This document shows positions 15,811-23,060 of a stretch of DNA of 25,168 bases, piece by piece. Source of the stretch: JANMJD01 sp031371195 (GTDB lineage: Bacteria; Actinomycetota; Acidimicrobiia; Acidimicrobiales; Ilumatobacteraceae). Made by a program: the position numbers and the translations under genes. The stretch covers positions 1-25,168 of the forward strand of contig JANMJD010000464.1 in NCBI GenBank assembly GCA_031371195.1, in the 5' to 3' direction. Under the pieces are notes generated by a model. It saw only the letters and a list, made by a program, of their open reading frames with translations. It was not told the DNA's origin and did not search any database. How positions within the stretch are numbered: the stretch's first letter is position 1; the number at the start of each line of letters is the position of its first letter.

Positions 15811-16446
15811 ATGGCCCGGCGAGTGAATGCTCGAACGTTGACGACCAAGCGGGCGGTCGGCTCCGAGTTGGCCCGTCATGCCTCGCCATACGTCCTCGTC
15901 GGTGCCATCGCGCTGCCGGCGAGCGCTCGCGTCGGTGGTGGTGGGCTGACACCGGGCGATCTGCTCGCCCTCGCTGTGGTCATCGTCGCCCAGCCGTTCG
16001 TGGAGTGGTGGCTGCATCGCCACGTCCTCCACGCCAGAGCTCGCCGAGTCATCGGCGTCTCGATCGATCCCGGAGCCGCCCATCGCGGACACCATGAGGC
16101 TCCCGATGACGTCGGAGGAGCACTGCTCGGGGCCGGATATGCCGTCGCCGACGCGGCGGGGGTCGCCGTGGTGGTCGGACTGGTGACGTTGGCGACGGCA
16201 CCGCTGGTCGGGTCGATCCCGGTGCGGGCGATGCTCACGGCGATCGCCGCCGGAGAGGTTGCGCTGGCCGTGTACGAGTGGAGCCACCTACTTGTCCACT
16301 CCGGTTACCGGCCGCGCACGGCGTGGTTCCGCGGGTTACGGGCCAATCATCGACGCCATCACTTCCGCGACGACACCCGCTCGTTCGGGATCACCTCCAC
16401 GCTCGGCGACAGGGTGTTCGGCACCGGCGCGCCGCGAGTGGCGTAG
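15811..16446 (+). CDS. Sterol desaturase / fatty acid hydroxylase family membrane protein
   Basis: This 211-residue membrane protein has the eight-histidine pattern of the di-iron fatty acid hydroxylase superfamily. The motifs are HRHVLH (His69, His71, His74), HRGHH (His91, 94, 95), HLLVH (His159, 163) and NHRRHH (His180, 183, 184). Hydrophobic segments at about residues 26-40, 47-66, 108-128 and 138-155 place the active site at the cytoplasmic face. Members hydroxylate or desaturate sterols, carotenoids or fatty acids; the size is close to small carotenoid-hydroxylase-like members, so the substrate is open. The start is ATG 15811. A weak -10-like GACACT ends 6 nt upstream. The SDR gene begins 52 bp after its stop with its own -10 box. 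Confidence 0.87.
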   Translation: MARRVNARTLTTKRAVGSELARHASPYVLVGAIALPASARVGGGGLTPGDLLALAVVIVAQPFVEWWLHRHVLHARARRVIGVSIDPGAAHRGHHEAPDDVGGALLGAGYAVADAAGVAVVVGLVTLATAPLVGSIPVRAMLTAIAAGEVALAVYEWSHLLVHSGYRPRTAWFRGLRANHRRHHFRDDTRSFGITSTLGDRVFGTGAPRVA

Positions 16447-16485
16447 CAGGCCACCTTCGGGCGGGGCGCCCCGACGTCCAACGCC

Positions 16486-16491
16486 TACGCT
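16486..16491 (+). promoter_or_regulatory. -10 box of the SDR-TesB-CoA-transferase operon
   Basis: TACGCT ends 7 nt before the ATG at 16499 and no SD is present, so the operon mRNA is probably leaderless. No convincing -35 is seen. Confidence 0.4.
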
Positions 16492-16498
16492 CGCCGTC

Positions 16499-17488
16499 AT
16501 GCCCGGAGCGCAATCGACCGCTGATGAAGTCCTTGCCGACATCGATCTGGGTGGCACCACCGCCGTGGTCACCGGAGCGTCAGGAGGCTTGGGGCTCGAA
16601 ACGGCCCGGGCGTTGGCGTCTCGGGGAGCACGGGTGGTGTTGGCGGCGCGAGATGCCGACAGGACCGCGGCGGCGATCGCCACGGTCCGGTCCGTCGTGC
16701 CCGACGCCGACGTGAGCCCGCTGATGATCGATCTGGGCTCGCTGGCCGGCGTCGAGACGGCGGCCGAGAAGCTGCTGGAGACGATGTCGACGATCGATCT
16801 GTTGATCAACAACGCCGGGGTGATGGCATCGCCGTTCTCCCACACCGCCGATGGATTCGAATTGCAGTTCGGCACCAATCACCTCGGCCACTTCCTGTTC
16901 ACCAATCTCCTCGCCTCGGCTGTGTTGGGGGCCGGGGCCAACGGCAGAGCGAGGGTCGTGAACCTCAGTTCGGCAGGCCACAGCATGGGCGACGTCGACT
17001 TCGACGATCCCAACTTCGAACGACGCCCATACGATCCGTGGAAGTCGTATGGGCAGGCCAAGAGCGCGAACATCCTGTTCAGCGTGGGTCTCGACGCCCG
17101 GTGGGCCGCGGCTGGAGTGCGCTCGTTCGCCGTGCATCCGGGTGGTATTCACACCGATCTCGGACGTCACCTCACCCCCGACACGATCTCGTTCCTGCAA
17201 ACACGGCTGGCCGCGGCCGCCGAGGCGAACGAACGCAGCGGTGCCCCGGGATTCCAGTGGAAGACGATTCCTCAGGGTGCGGCCACGACGGTGTGGGCCG
17301 CCACCGCCCCCGAACTCGACGGTATCGGTGGTCGGTACTGCGAGGATTGCGGGCTCGCCGAGGTTCGCGCCGAAGGGGCCTCGGCTAGCGGCCAGGTGTC
17401 GGCGGCTGCGGTCGATCCGGCCAATGCCGAGCGGCTGTGGGAGTTGTCTGAACGGTTGGTAGGCCGCCGGTTCCGGTACCCGTCGTGA
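16499..17488 (+). CDS. SDR family oxidoreductase (retinol dehydrogenase / protochlorophyllide reductase-like)
   Basis: This 329-residue protein is a short-chain dehydrogenase. It has the cofactor motif TGASGGLG (residues 25-32), an arginine after the second strand (LAARDADR) suggesting NADP(H), the NNAG motif (LLINNAGVM) and a catalytic Tyr184-x-x-x-Lys188 in KSYGQAKSAN. HPGGIHTDLGRHL is characteristic of the RDH/WWOX/POR-like subgroup, which explains the long C-terminus. The substrate is probably a lipid alcohol or ketone, but this is a family-level guess. It overlaps the thioesterase gene by 4 nt (GTGA). The coupled thioesterase and CoA-transferase suggest a CoA-dependent catabolic route. 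Confidence 0.92.
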   Translation: MPGAQSTADEVLADIDLGGTTAVVTGASGGLGLETARALASRGARVVLAARDADRTAAAIATVRSVVPDADVSPLMIDLGSLAGVETAAEKLLETMSTIDLLINNAGVMASPFSHTADGFELQFGTNHLGHFLFTNLLASAVLGAGANGRARVVNLSSAGHSMGDVDFDDPNFERRPYDPWKSYGQAKSANILFSVGLDARWAAAGVRSFAVHPGGIHTDLGRHLTPDTISFLQTRLAAAAEANERSGAPGFQWKTIPQGAATTVWAATAPELDGIGGRYCEDCGLAEVRAEGASASGQVSAAAVDPANAERLWELSERLVGRRFRYPS

Positions 17489-18324
17489 CCCGATCCGATG
17501 CCGTCCTGCAGGGACTGTTCGATCTCGCGGCCCACGGCGCGGACACCTTCGTCGGCACCGGCCCGCAGTATCCGTGGGGCGGTCTGTTCGGCGGCCACAT
17601 CGTCGCCCAGGCGCTCCGGGCCGCCGCTCTGACGGTCGAGGGCGAGATGGCACCGCATTCGCTGCGGGCGTATTTCATCCGGCGGGGCGACTCCACCGAG
17701 CCGATCCGCTACGAGGTCGATCGCATCCGCAACGGCCGTAGTTTCGGTACCCGTCGCGTCGTTGCCCGCCAGGCGATCGGGGCGATCCTCAACCTCGAGG
17801 CCTCGTTCCAGCGTCAGGAGCCGGCCCTCGATCTCACCACGGTCCGCCCACCGCACAGCCTCCCGGGCCCCGACGAGTTGGAGGAGGATTCGTGGACGAC
17901 GGCGTTCAATCGGCGGTTCATCCCCGAGTCGGCGACCCCTCCCTCGCCGGTCGGCGCCGGTCGCACGATGTGCTGGTTCCGGGCCACCGAGCACCTCGGC
18001 GACGACCCACTGCTCCATCGCTGCCTGCTGGCCTACATCTCCGACGACCTGCCCACCGATTCGGTGGTCCGGGCCCATCCCAACCTCGGCGTCGATCGGT
18101 CGGGAAACGAGATCGATCGGTTCACCGCCAGCCTTGATCACGCCGTATGGTTCCACCGTCCGTTCCGATCCGATCACTGGCACCTCCACGACTTCAGCTG
18201 CCATACCTATGTCGGCGGACGGGGTCTGTCGGTCGGCCACATCTTCGACCACGATGGCGGCCATATCGCCACCGTTGCCCAGGAGGTTCTGGTACGCGAA
18301 GCGGACAAGCGAGGGGGGACCTGA
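17485..18324 (+). CDS. tesB: Acyl-CoA thioesterase II (TesB-type)
   Basis: This 279-residue double-hotdog protein matches TesB (E. coli enzyme about 286). The first hotdog has FVGTGPQYPWGGLFGGHIVAQALRAA, MAPHSLRAYFIRRGD and EVDRIRNGRSFGTRRVVA. The second has FTASLDHAVWFHRPFR with probable catalytic Asp218, HDFSCHTYVGGRG with a Ser/Thr in the position of E. coli Thr228 (likely Ser238), and TVAQEVLVR with Gln266. It hydrolyses acyl-CoAs to free acid and CoA. The GTG start lies in a 4-nt overlap with the SDR stop, and the stop overlaps the next ATG by one base, so all three genes should be co-translated. Confidence 0.93.
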   Translation: MTRSDAVLQGLFDLAAHGADTFVGTGPQYPWGGLFGGHIVAQALRAAALTVEGEMAPHSLRAYFIRRGDSTEPIRYEVDRIRNGRSFGTRRVVARQAIGAILNLEASFQRQEPALDLTTVRPPHSLPGPDELEEDSWTTAFNRRFIPESATPPSPVGAGRTMCWFRATEHLGDDPLLHRCLLAYISDDLPTDSVVRAHPNLGVDRSGNEIDRFTASLDHAVWFHRPFRSDHWHLHDFSCHTYVGGRGLSVGHIFDHDGGHIATVAQEVLVREADKRGGT

Positions 18325-19532
18325 TGGCCGGGCCGATGGATGGTGTGCGGGTGATCGAGATCGGCGTGTGGGTCGCCGGTCCGGCCGCCGGGGGAGTGCT
18401 GGCCGATTGGGGCGCAGACGTCGTCAAAATCGAGCCGCCCGAGGGCGATCCGGCGCGGACGTTCCGGTTGATGTTCGGCGCCGACATGCCGAACAACCCC
18501 GTGTTCGAGATGGACAATCGGTCGAAGCGATCGATCGTGCTCGATCTGACCACCGATGCCGGACGCGAGATCGCCGAAGAGTTGATTGCCACCGCCGACG
18601 TGTTCGTCACCAACCTGCGGATCGGGGCGCTCGCCCGTCTCGGCCTCGACGCCGACACGTTGTGCGCCCGTCATCCGCGGTTGATCTACGGCCACATCAC
18701 CGGCTACGGCCGGGAAGGTGACGACGCGGATCGCGCCGCCTATGACATCGCCGCCTTCTGGGCCCGTTCGGGGATCGCCCACCTGCTCACCGCCCCGGGC
18801 GCGTCATTGCCGTTCCAGCGGGGCGGGATGGGGGATCACTCGACCGGTGTGCAGTTCGCCGGGGCGATCTCGGCCGCGCTGTTCGCCCGGGAACGCACCG
18901 GGCAGGGTCAGTTGGTGTCGTCGTCGTTGCTGCGCCAAGGCGTGTACACGATCAGCTTCGACTTGAACATGCTCCTCGGCTGGGGGTTGAATCCGTCGGT
19001 CGGTATGCGCACCACGATGGGCAATCCGTCGATCAACAACTACACCGCCGGCGACGGCCGGCAGTTCTGGATCGTTGGTCTCGAGGGTGTCCGCCACTGG
19101 CCGCCGATGTGCCGTGTCGTGGGACATGAGGAGTGGATCACCGACCCTCGCTTCGCCGAACCTCGGGATCGGGCGGCCAACGCCGCAGAGCTGATCGCCC
19201 TGCTCGACGAGGCGTTCGCCGCCCGGCCAATCGACGAGTGGGCGGCGATTTTCACCACCGAGCCCGACTTCTTCTGGGCGCCCGTGCAGACGGCCGAGGA
19301 GATCGTCAACGACCCCCAGTTGCGAGCCGCCGGCGGTTTGGTCGAGGTGCCCGACGGCTACGGCGGTACGACGATGATCGCCACTCCCGCCGACTTCCAT
19401 GGCACCCCGTGGGCGCCTCGATCACTCGCCCCCGACCTGGGCGAGCACACCGTCGAGATCCTTGCCGAGATGGGTCGGACACCCGACCAGATCGCCGAAC
19501 TACGCGTCTGCGGAGCAATCCCGACGAGCTGA
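18324..19532 (+). CDS. CaiB/BaiF (class III) family CoA-transferase
   Basis: This 402-residue protein is a class III CoA-transferase. It begins MDGVRVIEIGVWVAGPAAGGVLADWGADVVKIEPPEGDPAR, the family's opening signature. NRSKRSIVLDLTTDAGREI, DVFVTNLRIGALARLGLD and LIYGHITGYGREG follow. The catalytic aspartate is probably Asp171 in GGMGDHSTGVQ, matching Asp169 of formyl-CoA transferase. A later TMGNPSINNYTAGDGRQFWI region and a C-terminal EILAEMGRTPDQIAELR are typical. It transfers CoA between carboxylic acids or acts as an acyl-CoA racemase; the transferase type is more likely. The ATG at 18324 overlaps the tesB stop by one base. The substrates are unknown. Confidence 0.92.
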   Translation: MAGPMDGVRVIEIGVWVAGPAAGGVLADWGADVVKIEPPEGDPARTFRLMFGADMPNNPVFEMDNRSKRSIVLDLTTDAGREIAEELIATADVFVTNLRIGALARLGLDADTLCARHPRLIYGHITGYGREGDDADRAAYDIAAFWARSGIAHLLTAPGASLPFQRGGMGDHSTGVQFAGAISAALFARERTGQGQLVSSSLLRQGVYTISFDLNMLLGWGLNPSVGMRTTMGNPSINNYTAGDGRQFWIVGLEGVRHWPPMCRVVGHEEWITDPRFAEPRDRAANAAELIALLDEAFAARPIDEWAAIFTTEPDFFWAPVQTAEEIVNDPQLRAAGGLVEVPDGYGGTTMIATPADFHGTPWAPRSLAPDLGEHTVEILAEMGRTPDQIAELRVCGAIPTS

Positions 19533-19602
19533 CTGGATGCGAGCTGCGTCGTCTACAACGTCGTGATCCTCCAGGTGCGCGGGCACTACGGCGACTAGGA
19601 AT

Positions 19603-19620
19603 GTGAGCGATATCGGTCAC
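19603..19620. promoter_or_regulatory. Near-perfect 18-bp palindrome upstream of the serine hydrolase
   Basis: GTGAGCGATATCGGTCAC pairs at 8 of 9 positions around GATATC. It lies 64 bp before the GTG start at 19685, in the only gap (19533-19684) near that gene, and resembles a dimeric repressor operator. The regulator is not known. Confidence 0.4.
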
Positions 19621-19684
19621 TATCCACCCTCGGCCGGCGCCTGTATGCGACGATTGAGTCATTCCGCGGAGGTCACGTTCTGGC

Positions 19685-20950
19685 GTGCGCGCCCTCACGG
19701 CGCTGACAGCGGTCGCGCTCGCGGCCGTTGCGGCGACTCGCGCCGACGGTTTCTACCAGGCGGTTGCGGGCCGCGACGCCTTCCACGAGGTCGCCCCCTC
19801 GACCACTGTGTCGCCCATCCGACCGACGGCAACCGCGTCGGCTGCCACGACGGCTGCGCCGACGACGGCCGTGAACCCGAGCACCACGACGACCGAGGCC
19901 GAGTTGATCGTGCCGACGGTTGTAGCTCGCCCCGCTCCACCGCTGGCCGGCGCGGACTTCGCCCAGTTCGACTACGCGCTGGCCGGCGGGCTGCGCGGCG
20001 CCCAGGCCATCTCGATCGCCATCGCCCAGGACGGCAGGATCGTCCATACCTTCGCCAGCGGCTACGCCGAGCCGACCAGCACCGGCTACAACGATCTCGT
20101 CACTCCCGACAGCCGGTTCCGGATCGCCAGCAACTCCAAGACGATCACGTCGATCGTTGTGCTGCAACTGGTCGAGGCCGGCAAGCTGGGCCTTGATGAC
20201 CCGGTCCTGCCTCGGCTGGCCGACCGGCTCGGAGTGACCCTGGCCAGTGCACAGATGCAGCAGGTCACGGTGCGCCAGTTGCTCATGCACCGATCCGGGT
20301 TCTCGGAACGATTCGAGGTGTTCTTCCGTGGAGGCGCCTACTCGTGTGAGGACGCCGCCCGTCGGGGCCTGACCGAGGGTTTGAGTCACAGCCCGGGCCA
20401 GATGGAGTACAGCAACATGAACTACTGCCTGTTGGGCCTGCTCATCGAGGATGTCACCCAACTCGCGTACGAGCGGGTGGTCGACGAGATGCTCCTGCAA
20501 CCGCTCGGGATCGTCGGCATGCGCACGGCCAAAACCCATGACGTGCAACCGGGCGACGTCCGCCACGTGTCGGGGGATCTGCGCGACTACATGGAGGCGT
20601 TGGGTGGGGCCGGGGCGTGGATCGCCACCGCCTCCGATCTGGTACGCATCGTCGATTCGCTCGATCCGGCCAAGCCGGGTTGGCATCCGCTGAGCCCGGA
20701 GACGGCGATGCAGATGTATGCCCCGCCCGCCGGTTCACACGGCAACTGGGCGCAGTGGTACGGCCTCGGCCTGCGCTGTTGGGGCGACGGATCGTGGGGC
20801 CACACCGGCACCGTGGAGTCGAGCCGTTCGATGATGCTCCATCGGCCCGATGGGATCACCTGGGCCGTCGTCGCCGCAGGCAACACTCCCTACGAAACCG
20901 ACGATCTGCGCAAACACGTCGACGCGGCATTCGCTGCGATGGGTGCGTGA
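19685..20950 (+). CDS. Exported serine hydrolase, class C beta-lactamase / D-alanyl-D-alanine carboxypeptidase-like
   Basis: This 421-residue protein has an N-terminal hydrophobic export signal (RALTALTAVALAAVAATRA) and a Thr/Ala-rich linker (about residues 45-75). A penicillin-binding-type serine hydrolase domain follows. The SxxK motif is Ser149-Asn-Ser-Lys152, the YxN motif is Tyr242-Ser-Asn244, and the KTG-type box is His373-Thr-Gly375. RQLLMHRSGF and MNYCLLGLLIEDVT are also typical of the family. The role may be peptidoglycan trimming, esterase or amidase activity; clinical beta-lactamase activity should not be assumed. The start is GTG 19685; GGAGG lies 12 nt upstream, rather far. It converges with the SufR-like gene, with only 3 bp between the two ends. 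Confidence 0.88.
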   Translation: MRALTALTAVALAAVAATRADGFYQAVAGRDAFHEVAPSTTVSPIRPTATASAATTAAPTTAVNPSTTTTEAELIVPTVVARPAPPLAGADFAQFDYALAGGLRGAQAISIAIAQDGRIVHTFASGYAEPTSTGYNDLVTPDSRFRIASNSKTITSIVVLQLVEAGKLGLDDPVLPRLADRLGVTLASAQMQQVTVRQLLMHRSGFSERFEVFFRGGAYSCEDAARRGLTEGLSHSPGQMEYSNMNYCLLGLLIEDVTQLAYERVVDEMLLQPLGIVGMRTAKTHDVQPGDVRHVSGDLRDYMEALGGAGAWIATASDLVRIVDSLDPAKPGWHPLSPETAMQMYAPPAGSHGNWAQWYGLGLRCWGDGSWGHTGTVESSRSMMLHRPDGITWAVVAAGNTPYETDDLRKHVDAAFAAMGA

Positions 20951-20953
20951 CCG

Positions 20954-21715
20954 CTACACCGACGTGGCACAGAACGTGTCGCCGCGGGGGAGTGATTCCT
21001 CGGTTGACGGTTCGAAGCCTGATTCGCCGTACAGCGCGGTCAACATGCCTTTGACCATGCCGCGGTCGACGGCGCAGATGACCGGGTGCTCGATGGCGAC
21101 ATCGCCGAACGGGCAATGGTTGTTGACGATACGTAGTTGGTCGTTGCGGTGCTCGGTGTGGGCGGCGAATCCGTGGGCGGTCAGCGCATCGGCCACGGCA
21201 TGCAGCGCCGAACGCAACGACTTCTGGCCGGCGGTGAAGTCGGCCCCGGTCAATCCGGCGGCCATCGCCTTGCCGTAGGTCATCCCGACTTCCTCGGCCA
21301 TCGCCTCGGCCTTGTGGGTGGGCAGTGCGGCCAGCGCCCGGCCGAGCAGAGCGAGCACCAGGTCGTCGGTGCGCACGGGGACTTCGAGTTGCACCTGGTC
21401 GGCCGAGGCCCGGTAGCGCTTCGAGGGCCGCCCGGCGCCGGCGCCCTCGGCGCGCTCGACGGCGACTTCGAGGTAGCCGCCGGCGGCCAGTTTGTCGAGA
21501 TGGTGGCGGGCCACGTTGGGGTGGAGATGGAACCGATCGGCGACCTGCGCAGCGGTCACCCCGGCGGGTGTTTCGTGGGCGAACAGATAGATCTGGCGGC
21601 GAGTCGGATCGCCGAATGCCGAGGTGATCGCGGTGACCGTCGCCGAGAACGCGCCGGGGCTGAGCGGGGCGCTGGTCGTCGCAGTATTACTCAGGCCGTG
21701 GGCCGAATCAGCCAC
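20954..21715 (-). CDS. SufR-like HTH transcriptional regulator (probable Fe-S sensor)
   Basis: This 253-residue protein has an ArsR/MarR-like winged HTH (about residues 28-105: FGDPTRRQIYLFAHETPAGVTAAQVADRFHLHPNVARHHLDKL, then GRPSKRYRAS in the wing). A C-terminal domain carries Cys201 (NHCPF), Cys214 (VICAVDRG) and Cys249 (FCATSV). The C-x12-C spacing of the first pair matches SufR-type [Fe-S] repressors, which control Fe-S cluster assembly genes. It is divergent from an Mrp/ApbC Fe-S carrier gene, which supports the Fe-S theme. The start is GTG 21715, 6 nt after a TAGAAT -10, so the message should be leaderless. The family is fairly sure; cluster binding is inferred. Confidence 0.85.
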   Translation of the reverse strand: MADSAHGLSNTATTSAPLSPGAFSATVTAITSAFGDPTRRQIYLFAHETPAGVTAAQVADRFHLHPNVARHHLDKLAAGGYLEVAVERAEGAGAGRPSKRYRASADQVQLEVPVRTDDLVLALLGRALAALPTHKAEAMAEEVGMTYGKAMAAGLTGADFTAGQKSLRSALHAVADALTAHGFAAHTEHRNDQLRIVNNHCPFGDVAIEHPVICAVDRGMVKGMLTALYGESGFEPSTEESLPRGDTFCATSV

Positions 21716-21787
21716 GCCGGTATTCTACCTATGTACGTAGTGGTAATTCGGCGGCAGCCGCCCCCGACCCCTCACGCAGGAGCGCTC
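21716..21787. promoter_or_regulatory. Divergent control region between the SufR-like gene and mrp
   Basis: The minus-strand -10 TAGAAT (21727-21722) lies 6 nt before the regulator's GTG. Next to it is an A+T-richer stretch with partial dyads: CTAC/GTAG around TATGTAC, and TACC/GGTA 12 nt apart (21725-21744). They overlap the promoter, as an autoregulatory operator would. AGGAG (21778-21782) is the mrp Shine-Dalgarno, 5 nt before its ATG. Confidence 0.45.
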
Positions 21788-22933
21788 ATGCCCGTTACCG
21801 TTGATCAGATCATCGATGCCCTACGGCCCGTGGAGGATCCGGAGTTGCATCGCTCGATCGTCGATCTCGGCATGGTCCGTGACGTGCAGTTCGACGCGGC
21901 GGGCCAGGTCAAGGTGCTGATCGCCCTCACGGTCGCCGGGTGTCCCCTGCGCAACGAGATCCAGAATCGGGTGACCGGTGCCGTCGTCGCCCTCGAGGGT
22001 GTGTCCTCGGTTGGACTCGACTTCACGGTGATGACCGATGAGGAGCGCACGGCGTTGCGCGAGCGCCTGCACGGCAGCCCGGGGGCGACGGCCGGTCAGG
22101 GGCAGGCCCACGGCCATGCCGAGGGTCGCAAGATCCCGTTCTCCGAACCCGGGTCGAAGACCCGCCCGCTGCTCATCGCCTCGGGTAAAGGTGGTGTCGG
22201 CAAGTCGTCGGTCACCACCAACCTGGCCGTCGCCCTCGCCCAGCGGGGTCACTCCGTCGGCGTCGTCGATGCCGACATCTACGGCTACTCGATCCCCCGC
22301 ATGCTCGGCACGGATCGCGACCCGACGGTGATCGACGGCATGCTGCTCCCGCCGGAGATGTGGGGTGTGCGCTGCATCTCGATCGGGTACTTCGTCCCCG
22401 AGGGCCAAGCCGTCATCTGGCGGGGGCCGATGCTGCACAAGGCGCTGGAGCAGTTCCTCACCGACGTCTACTGGGACGAGCCCGACTTCCTCCTGATCGA
22501 CATGCCTCCCGGCACCGGTGACATCGCTCTGTCGCTCAGCCAGTACCTGCCGCGCGGCGAGGTGTACGTCGTCACCACGCCGCAGCCTGCGGCTCAGAAG
22601 GTGGCCCGGCTGTCGGCGGCGATGGCCGAGAAGGTCAACCTGCCCGTCAAGGGGATCATCGAGAATATGAGCTGGTTCACGGGTGACGACGGCAAGCGCT
22701 ACGAGCTGTTCGGTTCCGGCGGCGGTCAGGAATTGGCCGATGAGCTGGGTGTGCCGCTGCTCGCCCAGCTCCCGCTGGTCCCCGCGCTGCGTGAGGGCGG
22801 CGACAACGGTCGCCCGATCACCGCGGTCGATCCCGAGTCGGAGTCGGCCGCGGTATTCCGGGCGATGGCCGAACGGATCGCCGTCGAGATGAAGCCCAAG
22901 AAGGTGTTCAACGCCCAGCTCAAGATCATCTGA
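21788..22933 (+). CDS. mrp: Mrp/ApbC-family Fe-S cluster carrier ATPase
   Basis: This 381-residue protein joins an N-terminal MIP18/DUF59 domain (about residues 1-90: VEDPELHRSIVDLGMVRDV, LTVAGCPLRNEI) to a P-loop Mrp ATPase. A His/Gly-rich linker (about 98-112) separates them. The deviant Walker A is GKGGVGKS (133-140); then come VVDADIYGYSIPRMLG, WRGPMLHKALEQFL, LLIDMPPGTGDIALSL and VTTPQPAAQKVARL. Mrp/ApbC proteins bind and transfer Fe-S clusters. After ENMSWF (292-297) the sequence reads TGDDGKRYELFGSGGG, without the CxxC that binds the cluster in many Mrp proteins. A clear SD sets ATG 21788. It is divergent from a SufR-like regulator, which probably controls it. Confidence 0.94.
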   Translation: MPVTVDQIIDALRPVEDPELHRSIVDLGMVRDVQFDAAGQVKVLIALTVAGCPLRNEIQNRVTGAVVALEGVSSVGLDFTVMTDEERTALRERLHGSPGATAGQGQAHGHAEGRKIPFSEPGSKTRPLLIASGKGGVGKSSVTTNLAVALAQRGHSVGVVDADIYGYSIPRMLGTDRDPTVIDGMLLPPEMWGVRCISIGYFVPEGQAVIWRGPMLHKALEQFLTDVYWDEPDFLLIDMPPGTGDIALSLSQYLPRGEVYVVTTPQPAAQKVARLSAAMAEKVNLPVKGIIENMSWFTGDDGKRYELFGSGGGQELADELGVPLLAQLPLVPALREGGDNGRPITAVDPESESAAVFRAMAERIAVEMKPKKVFNAQLKII

Positions 22934-22940
22934 GCTGTCG

Positions 22941-23060
22941 CCCGCTCCGTCCTTGCCCGCTCAGTCCTTGCCCGCTCAGTCCTTGCCCGCTCCGTCCTTG
23001 CCGGCTCAGTCCTTGCCCGCTCAGCCCCTGCCCGCTCCGTCCTTGCCCGCTCAGTCCTTG
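22941..23060. repeat. Eight 15-bp tandem repeats with a 45-bp higher-order period
   Basis: The plus-strand unit is cccgctcagtccttg. Eight uninterrupted copies run from 22941 to 23060. Copies 1, 4 and 7 have ccg where the others have cag, so a 45-bp (three-unit) block was amplified. The rightmost copy is the end of the DJ-1 gene: it contains the codons for its last two residues (Lys-Asp) and its TGA stop. The array fills the gap between the convergent mrp and DJ-1 genes. It is not a CRISPR: there are no spacers. Confidence 0.92.

Noticed and set aside
19533..19602. Short frame (SCVVYNVVILQVRGHYGD) that might be a gene remnant
   Set aside because: It is too short, has no start or homologous context that I can see, and ends before the palindrome.
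19603..19620. CRP/FNR-type binding site, because of the GTGA...TCAC ends
   Set aside because: The spacer between GTGA and TCAC is 10 nt rather than 6, so it does not fit the CRP-type consensus.
22941..23060. Possible CRISPR array
   Set aside because: The units are contiguous 15-mers with no spacers, and no cas gene is nearby.
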